Positions 10,227-20,720 of a stretch of 24,782 nucleotides of DNA are shown here, piece after piece. Numbering within the stretch: the first letter of the stretch is position 1; the number at the start of each line of letters is the position of its first letter. The notes under the pieces were generated by a model, which worked only from the letters and a program-made list of their open reading frames with translations, did no database searches and was not told where the DNA came from. Source of the DNA: Paracamarosporium sp. OC-R06-R3 (taxonomy: Eukaryota > Ascomycota > Dothideomycetes > Pleosporales > Didymosphaeriaceae); the NCBI GenBank assembly GCA_019828545.1, contig JACVRA010000522.1:1753-26534 (forward strand), read 5' to 3'. A program made the position numbers and the translations under genes.

Positions 10227-11150
10227 AGTAGCTATTTTAATAGAGAAAATTAGAATTTATATCTTTAAAAGTTTTAAAAACTCTTTATACATAAAACCCT
10301 AGAGTATTTTAATTTTTAAAAGGAGTAGCTTAGATAATTTAAACTTAATATTAGCTATTATAAGTAATAAAGTAATAGTTACTATAATTAAAGTATATAA
10401 TAACTATAGTATTAACTTAAGGTATTAAAGTATTAATAGCTAATATTAATAATAAATATATTAGTAGAGGTAGTAGCCTTATATAATTTATATATATAAG
10501 TTTTTATATAAGGTAAATAAGTAATAACTTTATAGCTCTTATCTACTCTCTTTATATACTTTATTTTATTTATAACTTTTAATAATCTTTATACTATTAC
10601 CTTAGCTATAATAGTATACTTTAAATAAATAGCTAAGAAATTAATTAGTAGTAAATAACCTATAAAGCTACTTATAATAAAGGTAGTATATAAAAGTATA
10701 AAAAAAAATTATTTAAGTAGTAGTAAAAAAAGTACTAATATAAGCCTAATAATAAGTTATTATAGTTTATTATTATAGCTTTAAATTAATTATATATAGC
10801 TATGGATATTTAATAGATTAAAAAATATTAAATATTAATAAAACTACTAATTCTTAAAATACTTTCTTAAAGCTTATATAAGAAATTACTTAAGGCTATA
10901 TAAATTATATTTAGTTTTAAAGACCTACCTTAAAAGCTTTATAAAAAGCTATTAAATCTTTTTTTATTAAATATTTAAAAGATAAGTTTTCTTTTCTATA
11001 CTTTAACTATATTTATTAATTTTAAAAGATTATAATATTAATACTATTTAGGAGAAGGACTTTTAGTTAGCTTAATAATACTATAGAAAGTTTAAAATAG
11101 CTAATTTTTAATTTCTTTAAAAAGTAAGGCTTTAGTTATAAGGAAATAAA
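10227..11150 (-). pseudogene. Probable upstream gag part of element A beyond the hAT insertion
   Basis: If the hAT element and one target duplication are removed, this stretch joins the gag end of element A at 6269. Minus-strand frames of low stop density run through it, with only TAA/TAG stops, for example KYIKRVDKSYKVITYLPY near 10480-10560 and IIKLTKSPSPK near 11050-11090. I cannot match these to a named Gag domain. A plus-strand frame from 10803 is about as open, so the coding strand is not certain beyond about 10800. The 5' LTR of A should follow to the right, but I could not recognise it. Confidence 0.4.
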
Positions 11151-11539
11151 AGTTAAGACTTTTGGCTATAGTTTTTATATTATTAATAATATTTAAATTA
11201 AATATACTTTCTTTACTATTTTATTATAATTAAATATTATAGTTATTACTATAATACTACTAAAGTTTACCTACTTTAAATATAAAAATATATTATTAAA
11301 TTTATATAATAAAATTAATAGATTTTAGTAAACTAGTAAAAAATAAATTATTAATTATATTTTAATACTTTATTAATTATTATTTAGTTTTTATTAACTA
11401 TTCCTTACTTAAGGGCTAAGTATTAAGTAAGAAAGGTTAGTACTATACTAACTACTAGCCTAACGCCCTTATATTTAATAACTATTATTAATAGTATAAA
11501 ATATTATAATACTTAATAAGAGTCCTTATATTTAATATA
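11151..11539. other. AT-rich junction region, candidate 3' LTR of the copia element
   Basis: No coding match. It lies directly after a C-run (11540-11544) that fits a minus-strand polypurine tract, so part of it, ending at 11539, should be the copia element's 3' LTR. It contains two copies of CCTTATATTTAATA about 50 bp apart (near 11466 and 11524) and a small hairpin around 11402-11436. No second copy was found near 22.3-22.7 kb, so the LTR call is unproven. The far end of element A's 5' LTR may also lie here. Confidence 0.35.
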
Positions 11540-11550
11540 CCCCCTTAGCT
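11540..11550 (-). other. Candidate polypurine tract of the copia element
   Basis: The minus-strand sequence AGCTAAGGGGG lies about 110 bp past the presumed end of the RNase H frame, the place where a copia polypurine tract is expected. The missing LTR pair keeps this tentative. Confidence 0.45.
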
Positions 11551-11659
11551 TAGTATATTATTATTACCTAAACTAGTAATTAAGTAATTATTTAAAGTAT
11601 ATAGTAAAGGTAGTTTTATATTTTATTTAATAATATAATCTTTATTACCTTTACATTTA

Positions 11660-12890
11660 TTATATTAATAAGTTTTAGTTAAGTAAATAGGCTTAGCTAT
11701 TTATTAACTTATAATACCTTTATAAGTCTATTAGTAATTATATAACCTAATTAAATATACTTAATAGTAATTATTCTAGTAGTAACTTCTTATTAAAGTT
11801 AATAAGTATAGATATTTATATATTAAAACTTTATTTAAAGCTTTAAAACTTTTTATATTATTAATTAAATTAATTATTTATTATTATATTAGATTATAAT
11901 TATTATACTAGGTAATTTAATCCTTAACTTTTTTAATAATTAAGAGAAATATATTACTTCTTTAGTTATTTATATAAGGGCTAAGAGCTTTACTTTAGTA
12001 GTTAATATTATAATAGTATTCTATTTATTTATATACTATATAATTAATTTATTAAAAAGCTTAATTATATATCTTTCAAAGCTTTTCTAATCTAGAGTAT
12101 TATTAATAAATAAGATATTACTAACTACTTAAAATAAGTCTTTACCTCTTAACTATAAGGCCTTATACCTTATTAAGTTTAGATAGAGAAGTACTTAATT
12201 AGCTATATTATAATACTATTAACTTAAGTTTATAAGAAATTAGATTAACTATAATATAGTAAAAGTAATATCTAGGTATATTATTATAGTAGTAAATAGT
12301 AGGAATTTAATTTTTTATTAATATTTATTAGTTTCTAATAGTAAAATTAATTCTATATAAGGCTTTAATTCTACTTTAGCTATAAGTATATTATATTAGT
12401 AGTCTAATTTATTAATTAATTATTAAATCTATTTAATATATATAGTTTATAATAGTTATATAATATACTAGTCTCTTTATTAAATAATTTTTATACTAAG
12501 AAACTATTATAAGTTATTACCTTTAAGTATAATATAATTATTTTAAAGTAAATTAACTACTTTAGTTACTATTACCTTCTTATCTTTATAATAGATAATA
12601 ATAATATTATTAATATAAAAGAATATTATAATACTATTTTTAATAATATAGTATAGCTTATATAGTATTATAATAAAACTAAGACTCTTTAGTATTATAA
12701 TAAACTCTTTTTATTAAAGCTTTAATATAATATAAAGTTTATATAGTACTTTTTATAGCCTAAAGATTATACCTTTACATTAATAACTAACTAATATCTT
12801 TATATAAACTTTTTAATTAAGTAAGGTATATATAAAGGTATTAGTTATATTATATTATTTAAACTTAAGATTATACTTAGTAGTAATAGC
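11660..12890 (-). pseudogene. Ty1/copia pol remnant: reverse transcriptase (C-terminal part) and RNase H
   Basis: On the minus strand the RT block LIAITTKYN runs out of the insertion junction. It is followed by TNTFIYTLLN (family T-N-A-F-x-x-A block), then FYINNIIII at about 12597-12620. This is the Y-V-D-D box of copia RT, now Y-I-N-N at 12606-12617. RNase H follows: YLDITFTI then NIAN*VLLYL, and TTKVKLLAL (family S-T-E-A-E block) with EVIYFS, and RIITIKYI near the end. The frame is cut at 12890 by element B and continues at 19476. Order RT then RNase H with integrase upstream marks Ty1/copia, not Ty3/gypsy. Confidence 0.88.
12886..12890 (+). repeat. Left 5-bp target-site duplication of element B
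   Basis: ATAGC, repeated at 19471-19475 right after the second LTR. Removing element B with one copy restores the copia RT frame, which confirms the duplication. Confidence 0.88.
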
Positions 12891-13122
12891 TATAAGGATA
12901 AGCTTAGTCTTTTATATTTTAAATAATAAGTAAGGTAAATTGGCTTTATTTTAACTATATTAAAATAAGGAAATTATTAATATAAAGAGTAAACTTTCTT
13001 TTATATATAATTACTAAGTAGAATAACAATCTACCTTAAGTAGTAATATTATATAAAGTTATATAAAATAATTATACTTAAGTATAAAATTATATAACCT
13101 ACTAGTATACTAGGCTGTTATA
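12891..13122 (-). repeat. 3' LTR of element B (232 bp)
   Basis: Aligns without gaps to 19239-19470. By eye about thirty positions differ, all but two being transitions. In the right half both copies share long exact runs, such as TAGTAATATTATATAAAGTT and CCTACTAGTATACTAGGCT. This copy keeps CTGTT near its end where the other has CTATT. Confidence 0.93.
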
Positions 13123-13134
13123 TTACCCCCCTTT
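13123..13134 (-). other. Polypurine tract of element B
   Basis: On the minus strand AAAGGGGGGTAA leads directly into the 3' LTR. Runs of C or G are poor RIP targets except at the end next to A, which explains its survival. An identical 13-base word occurs in the RT coding region at about 16068-16080. Confidence 0.75.
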
Positions 13135-13959
13135 AAGGTAGACTTAATTTCTTAAGTTTAATATTTACCTTTTTTTATACTATTTATTTTATATTAGTTT
13201 ACTTAAAGCTTTATTATTTTTTTTTATTATTTTTAGCTACTTTTCTATTTTATATACTTCTAGTTACACTTTTAGCCATACTAGTAGTCTAGATTTATTA
13301 GAGTAGATTAAATAATAGTCTTTAATTTTCTATAATATATTTATAAAGCCTTAAGTATTATACTATATAAAGTTAAAATTATAATTAGTTTAAATAGCTC
13401 TATACTATAGATATTCTTAATAGATATAACTATTAAGAATTTTATTAACCTACTATTTAAAATTATTATTAATTTTTATTAGTTCTTTCTTTAACTCTAT
13501 CTAATTTAGTAGTATCTTAGTAGTAGCTTTTTATAAATAGTCTATATAAAAAACGTTATATATATATATATATATAATAAAAGCTTAATTTAGTAGGAGT
13601 AGCCTTTTATAATAATAATAAGGTAGGGTTTATATATCTATTAATTAAGCTTTTAGCTAAAGTAGCTAGTAGTAAAGCCTTTTAATATAATATAAACTTA
13701 GTTATTAATTAAAAAATCTAACTTATAGTATTTCTTATTTACTTACTTAGCTTAGTATTTTTATATTTAAGCTATTCCTCTTTAGGTTATCTTTATAATA
13801 GTATTAATAGTATTATAGTATACTTTAATATAATTTTATACCTCTTTTTAAAATATTTACTTTTTAATTATAGATAATAACTTAATATATTCCTTTTAGT
13901 CCTAATAGTAAACTATTTAGTATTTAAATTTAATCTTATATAATAAAAGGCCTATAGTT

Positions 13960-14480
13960 TTATAAAATAAAATAGCCTAAGTCTAGTCTATATAAGGTAG
14001 TAGATTAAACTAGTTATTTTAATAATAATTAATAAAGGGATATAGATACTAATTAATATATTAATTTAAAATCTCTATATTACTATTTATTTAAAAGTAA
14101 TAAGTAGTTAAGAGCTTCTACTTAATACCTATAAGTTAATATAGCTTATTTATATATACTAAGATAAATTAAGTACCTTAATTAAAAATAATTAATCTAA
14201 GTAGGCTATATATTTACTAGATATAATAATAATATATATTTATAGCTTACTCTACTATAACTATCTTATAGTAAGGTAAAGAGAAGTAATACTTACCTAA
14301 ATAATTAACTATTATAAAGGTATTATTATATCCCGTTTTATTAAGTAGAAATAATTTAAAATTTATAAAGATATTCTACTATACTTACTTTAGTATTAAT
14401 AGGGACTTAAGTAGTTTTAAAATATAATTATAAAGTATATAACTTTATTAATAAGCTTTATAAACTATTATATAAATATT
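13960..14480 (-). pseudogene. Integrase core of element B
   Basis: The minus-strand translation includes NTFIIVNYLGKYYFSLPYYKIV, the counterpart of the family's V-V-D-R-L-S-K block plus the following strand. It is followed by RLIIFN*GT*FILVYINKLY*LIGIK (family D-R-G-T-Q-F block) and INSNIEILN*YINQYL (family D-G-Q-T-E block), then LLPYIDQT. The catalytic Glu appears retained as GAG in NIEILN, while the middle Asp is lost. The order and spacing are typical of Ty3/gypsy. Confidence 0.82.
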
Positions 14481-15119
14481 AATATCTTTAGTTAAATTTA
14501 GCTAGTAGTATTAATTATTAAGTAGCTTAGCTATTTTCTTCTTACTTAAATAGATAGTAATCTACGTAGTATAAATAACTCTAATAAAATAAATATATAA
14601 AAAATATATAGTTAAGATAAATAATTAACTTTAATATAAAAGTAAGTCCTTTTTATTTAGTTATTATATTAAGCTATTAGCTAGTACTTTATTTTATAGT
14701 TTTTATAAAATCTTATTAATATAATTTACCTTAATTACCTAATTAATAAGTATATATAGGTTATTTATAAATAGGGAGGTTATAAAGATATTAAATACTA
14801 TAATTTTAAGCTATAGCTACTATAGGTTTTAGGTAGTAAAATTATATAGTTAGTTTATATATACTTAAATTATATTAATATTTAACTACTTTATTTATAA
14901 AAAGATTTTTATATAAACTACTTTATTCTTTTTCTTTTAAGTTTATAGCTTTTTTTATTTATATAATAGTACGTTAGCTACTATATTAGTTATACTTAAT
15001 TAATAAATTAACTTTAGATTAAAGTTAACTACTACTATTATCTAGTATATTTATTAGGGCGTAAGCTCTTACTTAGTTAAAAAGTACTTAAGTACTTAGT
15101 AGTTTATAATAGTACTAAA

Positions 15120-15420
15120 TAGTTAAGGTATTTATAAGCTAATAAACTAAGACTTCTACTTCTTAAGGCTATAAATAACTATAAGTATTTTTTTATTATA
15201 TATATTATAATTTATTTATAGTCTATTTATAGTTTTTAAGTAGAAGGTAATTAGTTACTAAAGACTATTATTTTATAGCTATAATAATACTTTAGTAATA
15301 ACTTTATTACTAATATTTATCTCTATATATATTTAATAATAGGGTAAGTAGTAAATAAAAATGTTAGTTAATAATATAAAATCTTTAGTTTATTAAAAGG
15401 CTATAAGCTTTTATCTTTTA
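15120..15420 (-). pseudogene. RNase H region of element B
   Basis: The minus strand reads KIIVFSN*LPST*KL*IDYK followed by KKILIVIYSLKK. These match the family's order P-x-A-Y-x-S-R-x-L-x-x-x-x-x-N-Y and E-K-E-L-L-A-I-V-x-x-L-x-x-W. It follows the RT directly, as expected. Confidence 0.65.
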
Positions 15421-15539
15421 AAAGTATATTAAATACCCTTTTTAAGTAGCTTAGTAAGTAGTCTAACTATATACCTATAGTCTTTAAAAAAGGCTTTATA
15501 AAAGTTATAAAATTTTAAAAAGGACTATAGACTTTTTAT

Positions 15540-16150
15540 TAAAGTAGAAATAGGCTAGTCTTATATAGCTACTACCTTCTTTAAGTCTTTTTAAATACTT
15601 TAGGTACTAATAATTAGGCCTAAAAACTTTATCTTAGTTATTATAAACTTATTCTTTTTAATATCTACCTATAGGTTAGTATTTTAAAGTTATTTTAATA
15701 CCTAGACTATATACTCTTTACACTATAGTAGGTCTTTAGAGTAGATTAGAATATTATTTAAATAAATAATATAAAAGTTATTTAATATACTATATAAAAT
15801 CTTATTAATATATTACTTAAAGGTTACTAGTCTATTATAGAGGCTAAATAAAAGTATATAATACTTATAGTTACTATATTATATATAAAAAATAATTAAA
15901 TCTTTAACTTCTTTATTAAGTTAAATATAGTAAAAGGCTTACTATATATTTAACTTAATAAATATTTTAGTACTAGCTAATTAAGTAAAGGTCTCTTAAA
16001 TTAAAGAAATAAAATAAATATCTTTTTTAATAATAATATTAAACTTATAGTAGTTTATATAAAATTATTACCCCCCTTTAAACTTTTTAGTAAATAATAT
16101 TAATAAAATGTATAAAGTATTACTATAAGTAATAAAGCTATACTAAAAAT
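15540..16150 (-). pseudogene. Reverse transcriptase of element B
   Basis: RT blocks on the minus strand: KKFKGG**FYINYYKFNIIIKK (family G-G-G-x-R-F-C-V-D-Y-R block), STKIFIKLNI (first catalytic Asp now Asn), DLIIFYI*YSNYKYYILLFSL (family T-A-F-x-T-R-Y-G block), then YLNNILIYS at 15738-15764. The last is the Y-x-D-D box with both Asp changed to Asn. KFLGLIIST follows as the thumb-side block. It is clearly a different family from element A, whose residues at the same blocks differ. Confidence 0.9.
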
Positions 16151-16978
16151 AATTATTTAAGTAATTTTTAATAAGCTATAATTACTTTAAAGATATACTA
16201 TATAGTAGGCTAATATTTAATATATTCTTAATAGTTAACTTAATACTATAATTAATACTATTATAATATAGTAGTAGTATATTTAAATTTTTTTTTAAAA
16301 AGTAAATTAAAGTTATACCTATATAGTTTAGCAATAGTAGCTTTTAAATAATTAATTAGTAAAACTATTTTTTTTAATCTACTAAATTTATTAAATTAGT
16401 ATAAAAGAGCTCTTTTTTATAATTATAAATTAACTATTCTATTTTATAAATACTAATATAGCCTATTACTATCTCCTTTTATTAAGTATATATAGTAAAG
16501 GTAGTTACTTTTATAATATTTATTTTAAAACCTATTTAAGTAAGCTTTATATAAGAAATAAATTTTTTATACTTTTATCTTACTAATTACTAATCTTATA
16601 CCTATAGTACTTAATAGTAAAGTTACCTCTTTATTTTTATTAAATTTCTTTAATAGTCTTAATATTAAGGAAATTACTAAAGTAATTAATAAGTATATTA
16701 TATAATTATTATATCTACTAGCTTATTTTAATAATTAATATTAAGCTAGTATTTTAGGTTAATTTTTATAGTAGGTTTATATATTAATATAATAATACTA
16801 TACTTATAGTTTATTAGTATTATATTTAACTACTTAAGTTTCTTTTACTTATAGTTAATCTATATATCTATATTTTTAAAAAGCTTATGGTTAATAATTA
16901 AGTTATAATAGCCTATATTATAAAGGATAAAGTAGATAGTAAGGTAGTAACTATTTATTATTAAATCTACTTAAAAGT

Positions 16979-16998
16979 ATTTATTTATTTATTTATTT
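16979..16998. repeat. (ATTT)5 microsatellite
   Basis: Five perfect ATTT units within the protease-RT interval of element B. This kind of simple repeat arises readily in DNA this AT-rich. Confidence 0.7.
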
Positions 16999-17102
16999 AG
17001 TTAATTATTATATTTAGTTAAAGGGATAACTTTTATACTTTAAATAAATACTTTAAGTCCTTTCTTAATAATATAAAGATATTTTAAGTAAACTAAAATA
17101 TA

Positions 17103-17129
17103 ACTACTAGCTTCTATATTAATAAAAGC
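17103..17129 (-). pseudogene. Aspartic protease active site of element B
   Basis: The nine minus-strand codons read AFINIEASS, the counterpart of the family's F-I-D-T-G-A-S. Asp to Asn, Thr to Ile and Gly to Glu are each single C-to-T or G-to-A changes. It lies between the Gag zinc knuckle and RT, where the protease belongs. In living elements it cuts the polyprotein. Confidence 0.75.
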
Positions 17130-17371
17130 CTTAAATTTAATAGTAAGACTATTTATTAAAATATAATAAAATAAAGTAAAAGTACTCCTATTAAATAAAA
17201 AGTCTTATATATTAGTTACTTTAGTAGAGTACTCTAGGGAGGAGACTTCTTTTAAAGCTAAGCTTTTTTTAAATTACTCTTAAAGATACTTCTATTAATG
17301 GCGTTAAAGTAGATATTATTATTTATATTTATAAGTAGTTTAATAGCCTTCTATTTAGTAAATCTATTTAA

Positions 17372-17413
17372 GTAATTATAAATAATATAATTAACTTTAT
17401 AGTAGTAGAAGTA
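17372..17413 (-). pseudogene. Gag CCHC zinc knuckle of element B
   Basis: The 14 codons read YFYYYKVNYIIYNY, with Tyr at all four ligand positions of C-x2-C-x4-H-x4-C. The conversion parallels the one at 5699-5740 in element A. It lies about 240 bp before the protease motif in the gene order. Confidence 0.75.
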
Positions 17414-19238
17414 AATAAATTAATTAATTTATATTACTATAATATAAAGATACTATAGTACTAATACTAGTATTAATACTAATAAAAATATATACTTATA
17501 AAATTTAATAAATAAAGTAGTAGCCTTTTTATACTTAGATTATATAATAGCTTAGCTATTAATAATAGTAGTTTTATATACTAGGTTATAAATAATATCT
17601 ATAAACTTATTATAGTTATTCTTAAGTTAGTAAATATTATAGCTTATATTTATATAAAGTTAATTAATAAGCTTTTTATAAAACTTTTTAATCTATTAGT
17701 CTACTAAGAGCTTACGCTAAGTAGCTAGATAAAAAAAGTTAACCTAAAAGCTTAAAAACTTAATAGTAGTATATAGTTAAAGCTAGTTAAAAACCTAATA
17801 AGTATTCTTTTTTTAATATAAATTACTAAAGGCCTAGTTTAAAGTATTTATAAGAAATTTATTATTAATAGTATTCCTACTATTATAAATGGTATTAATT
17901 AAAGTTATAAGCTAGTCTTAAGCTAAATTCTTTATATAAGTAGTTATATATATAGTAATATACTTTTAAGTATTTTATATATTACTTTTAATAAATTAAT
18001 TACTATTTAATTATAATTTATTCTTTATATATACTCTTTAGTAGTTAAACGTAGTAGTAGTCTTACTATTTAAGAGTAATACAAAATTTAAGAATTTAAT
18101 AAAATACTAACTAATAAATTAAGTACCTAAGATAGTAGTAATAAATTTAAAAGATAATTAATATAAAAAATATAAGTTATTAAACTTACCTAATTTTAAG
18201 CTTAAAGGGCTAGTTAGATTAAAGCTATTCTAATTTTATAATATAAATAGTAGAACTTAAAAGTATATAATATAATATTAAGTTATTAATAGCTTCTTAT
18301 TAATAACTAGGGCTTTAAGTATACGTAGTTTTTTTTAAACTATTTTAGCCTTTTATTACTTTTATATAAGGGCCTACTATAGCTCCTTACCTTTAGCTAG
18401 CGCGTTAGTAGTAATTTAATAATATATATAAATTTATTAATATTTTACTTTATAAAAAAGTAGTTAACTAGTTAGCTCTATAGTAATTATTAATAAGTCC
18501 TTTTAAAGATACTTAAAGACGGCCTTTAGTATAACCGTAATTAAATTATTACTAATAAAAGTAAGTAGTTAAAATATTTATAAAAGTTCTTTATTTATAC
18601 CTTACTAAAGGTAGGCCAGCTTTATAGAGGTATTTTAGTTATAGTTTTCTTTAGTAATAAAATTATAACTTTAGATTTAATCTTTAAGATAGGTAAAGAA
18701 CTTAGTTAAGTTATATATATTACTTAATATTTCTTTCTTAAGTACTAATACTATAAATAGGTATATTAATACTATAGTATATATTAACTATAGGTAAAGT
18801 AGCCAAGATTAATTCTCTAGTAAAAAAAAGGTAAGTTAATAATACTTAAGATAGTTAATAAATAAAAGTAAATTTTTCTCTTATTAAAACTAAGGCTCTT
18901 ATAGCCCTCTTTATATAAACGGTTAATTACCTATATAGTATATTTATTAAATAGTAGTAGACTAATTAGCTTTTTAAGTTAATTATAAATACTATTTTTA
19001 AATTATCCTTTAACTTCCTTTAAGTAGTATATTACTTAGTAGTATTTAAACCTTCCCTTTAATTTTATTAATAAAGGGTATAAATAATTATACTTTATTT
19101 AATAAACTAATAGTATAGTATAACTATATAATAGATTTTTTAAAGTAGTTATTATTAAATTATATATATAAATAAATTAAGTAGTTTAATTTAGTATTAT
19201 ATTACTATTCTTTAGCCAAGTTAGTAATCTTAATATAA

Positions 19239-19470
19239 TATAAAAATAAGCTTAGTCTTTTATATCTTAAGTAGTAGGTAAGGTAAGTTAACTTTATTTT
19301 AACTATACTAAGATAAGGAAATTATTAGTATAAAAGATAAGCTTTCTTTTATATATAATTATTAAATAAAATAATATTCTACTTTAGGTAGTAATATTAT
19401 ATAAAGTTATATAAAGTAATTATACTTTAGTATAAGGTTATATAACCTACTAGTATACTAGGCTATTATA
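19239..19470 (-). repeat. 5' LTR of element B (232 bp)
   Basis: Direct, gap-free partner of 12891-13122. It carries GG-to-AA at its left end and a lost TG near its right end (CTATT), so each LTR copy was RIP-mutated at its own set of sites after insertion. Confidence 0.93.
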
Positions 19471-19475
19471 ATAGC
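19471..19475 (+). repeat. Right 5-bp target-site duplication of element B
   Basis: ATAGC, identical to 12886-12890. The copia RT frame resumes immediately to the right. Confidence 0.88.
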
Positions 19476-20569
19476 TATAAGTATATAAAATAAATAGTTA
19501 ACTAAGGTTATAGTATAGGTATTTTATATAATAATATTCTACTATTAATTACTATAAATAATAAGTTATACCTTATACTTAAGAAACTAACTATATTTAT
19601 TTAGCTTATATATATATATTTATATATAATTGAGTATTTAATAATCTACTTATTTAATTAGCTTTTATAAAGTTTTAATCTATAATTTTATTTAATAATA
19701 GTTAATAAAATATATCTATTTAACTTCTTTTAATTAATTATATATAAAATAGGCATTAAGTTGTATACCTATTATAAATAGTAGAGGTAGTTTACTTTTA
19801 TAAAATTTAATACCTTTAATTAATAATTATTTAACTTTTATTTTATTAAAGTTATTACCTTAATATTTATTTATATAACCTACTTAAGTACCTACTATAA
19901 AGGTAGCTACTTATAAAGTAGTCTTTATAATAGCTAAGTTTACTAATAAATCTTTAACTAATAAAGAGTAAACTAATTAAATAATAAATAAATTACCTAT
20001 ATATTATTTAATTAATTAATAAAGTTTTTTAAAAAAGTTTTATAAAAAACTCTTATAAGTAAGTAGTTCTACTAATAAAGGAGTTAATAATAATAATAAA
20101 TAAATATAATTAATCTTTTTCTTTTAATAATAGCCTAGAAACTCTTTATTTTTATTTTATATAAAGTTATTAATTATTTTATCTTTATAAAAGGGCGTTA
20201 TATTTTTAAGATTTATAGTAGGTAGAAGCTCCATTATATAAATTTATATAACTATCTTATTAAGTATACTATATATAAGGTTATTTATAATCTTTTTTTA
20301 AGTACTATTAAATACTATTTCTTTATTAAAGATAACGTTATAGATATTAATTACCTTTAATAGTAATAAAATCTATATATACTATATATTTATAAATTAA
20401 TAGTTAACTAGGTATTTAATTTATACCTTTAAATTTAACTATTAAAGCCTACTTTTACTATATTAAGTATTATTAATAATAGTAAAAGCTTTACTTTAAT
20501 AGGCTTTAAAATATTTAAGGCTAATTTTTTTAATTAAGTTACTATTTTATTAATAAAAGAGACTATAAT

Positions 20570-20720
20570 AAAGAATACTTTATATAATATTTATTATTAA
20601 TTTTTATAATTTAAAGTATAATTATAGAGATATACTATAGTATAAATAATCTCTAGCTAAAGGTCTAATAAAAGATTAATATTAAAACGTATAATATAAG
20701 TTTTCTTTTTAATTAAACCT
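20570..20720 (-). pseudogene. Copia integrase, region after the catalytic core
   Basis: YLRGLIKKKTYIIRFNINLL followed by LEIIYTIVYLYNYTLNYK fits the well conserved copia block in which a Gly-Gly-x-x-x-x-(K/R)-x-(R)-x-x-(R) segment leads to L-P-x-x-L-W-x-E-x-x-x-T-A-x-Y-L-x-N-R-T-P. Trp, Ala and Pro positions have been altered by transitions. It identifies the element as Ty1/copia independently of its RT. Confidence 0.8.

Larger units (their letters stand above)
13135..19238 (-). pseudogene. Element B gag-pol remnant
   Basis: A minus-strand polyprotein remnant. From right to left: Gag (about 17.4-19.2 kb) ending in a zinc knuckle at 17372-17413; protease at 17103-17129; RT about 15540-16150; RNase H about 15120-15420; integrase core about 13960-14480. 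Stops are TAA/TAG in place of Gln or Trp codons, and no large deletion is evident between the domains. The stretch 13135-13900 should hold the integrase C-terminus; I could not recognise a domain there. The part of Gag right of 17.5 kb has no motif I can name. A primer-binding site should lie just left of 19239, but no tRNA complement is clear. Confidence 0.88.
12891..19470 (-). mobile_element. Ty3/gypsy LTR retrotransposon (element B), 6580 bp, structurally complete, RIP-dead
   Basis: Two direct 232-bp LTRs (12891-13122 and 19239-19470) bound an internal region whose minus strand encodes Gag, protease, RT, RNase H and integrase in Ty3/gypsy order. A polypurine tract abuts the left (3') LTR, and a 5-bp ATAGC duplication flanks the whole. 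It sits inside the RT gene of the copia element. The outer ends read T-A...T-A where T-G...C-A is expected, a RIP effect. All domains are broken by stops or lost catalytic residues. No chromodomain was recognised after the integrase. Confidence 0.93.

Noticed and set aside
10590..10616. GCTATAATAGTATA, similar to the LTR edge of element A (1310-1329)
   Set aside because: Similarity stops after about a dozen bases, and the adjacent sequence reads like coding remnant; in DNA this poor in complexity such matches are expected.
10803..11340. Plus-strand frame beginning ATGGAT as a separate host gene
   Set aside because: Interrupted by many TAA/TAG codons, no recognisable domain, and the minus strand is about equally open.
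12886..12896. An 11-bp target duplication (ATAGCTATAAG) for element B
   Set aside because: The last six bases overlap the LTR start TATAAGG; the gap-free 232-bp LTR alignment and the rejoined copia frame fix the duplication at five bases.
13558..13575. TATATA runs as promoters or origins
   Set aside because: TA runs are produced everywhere here by RIP; nothing around this or the similar runs near 7640 and 19605 supports a specific site.
16068..16080. C-run as the polypurine tract of another element
   Set aside because: It lies within the RT reading frame of element B between recognisable RT blocks, and no LTR follows it.
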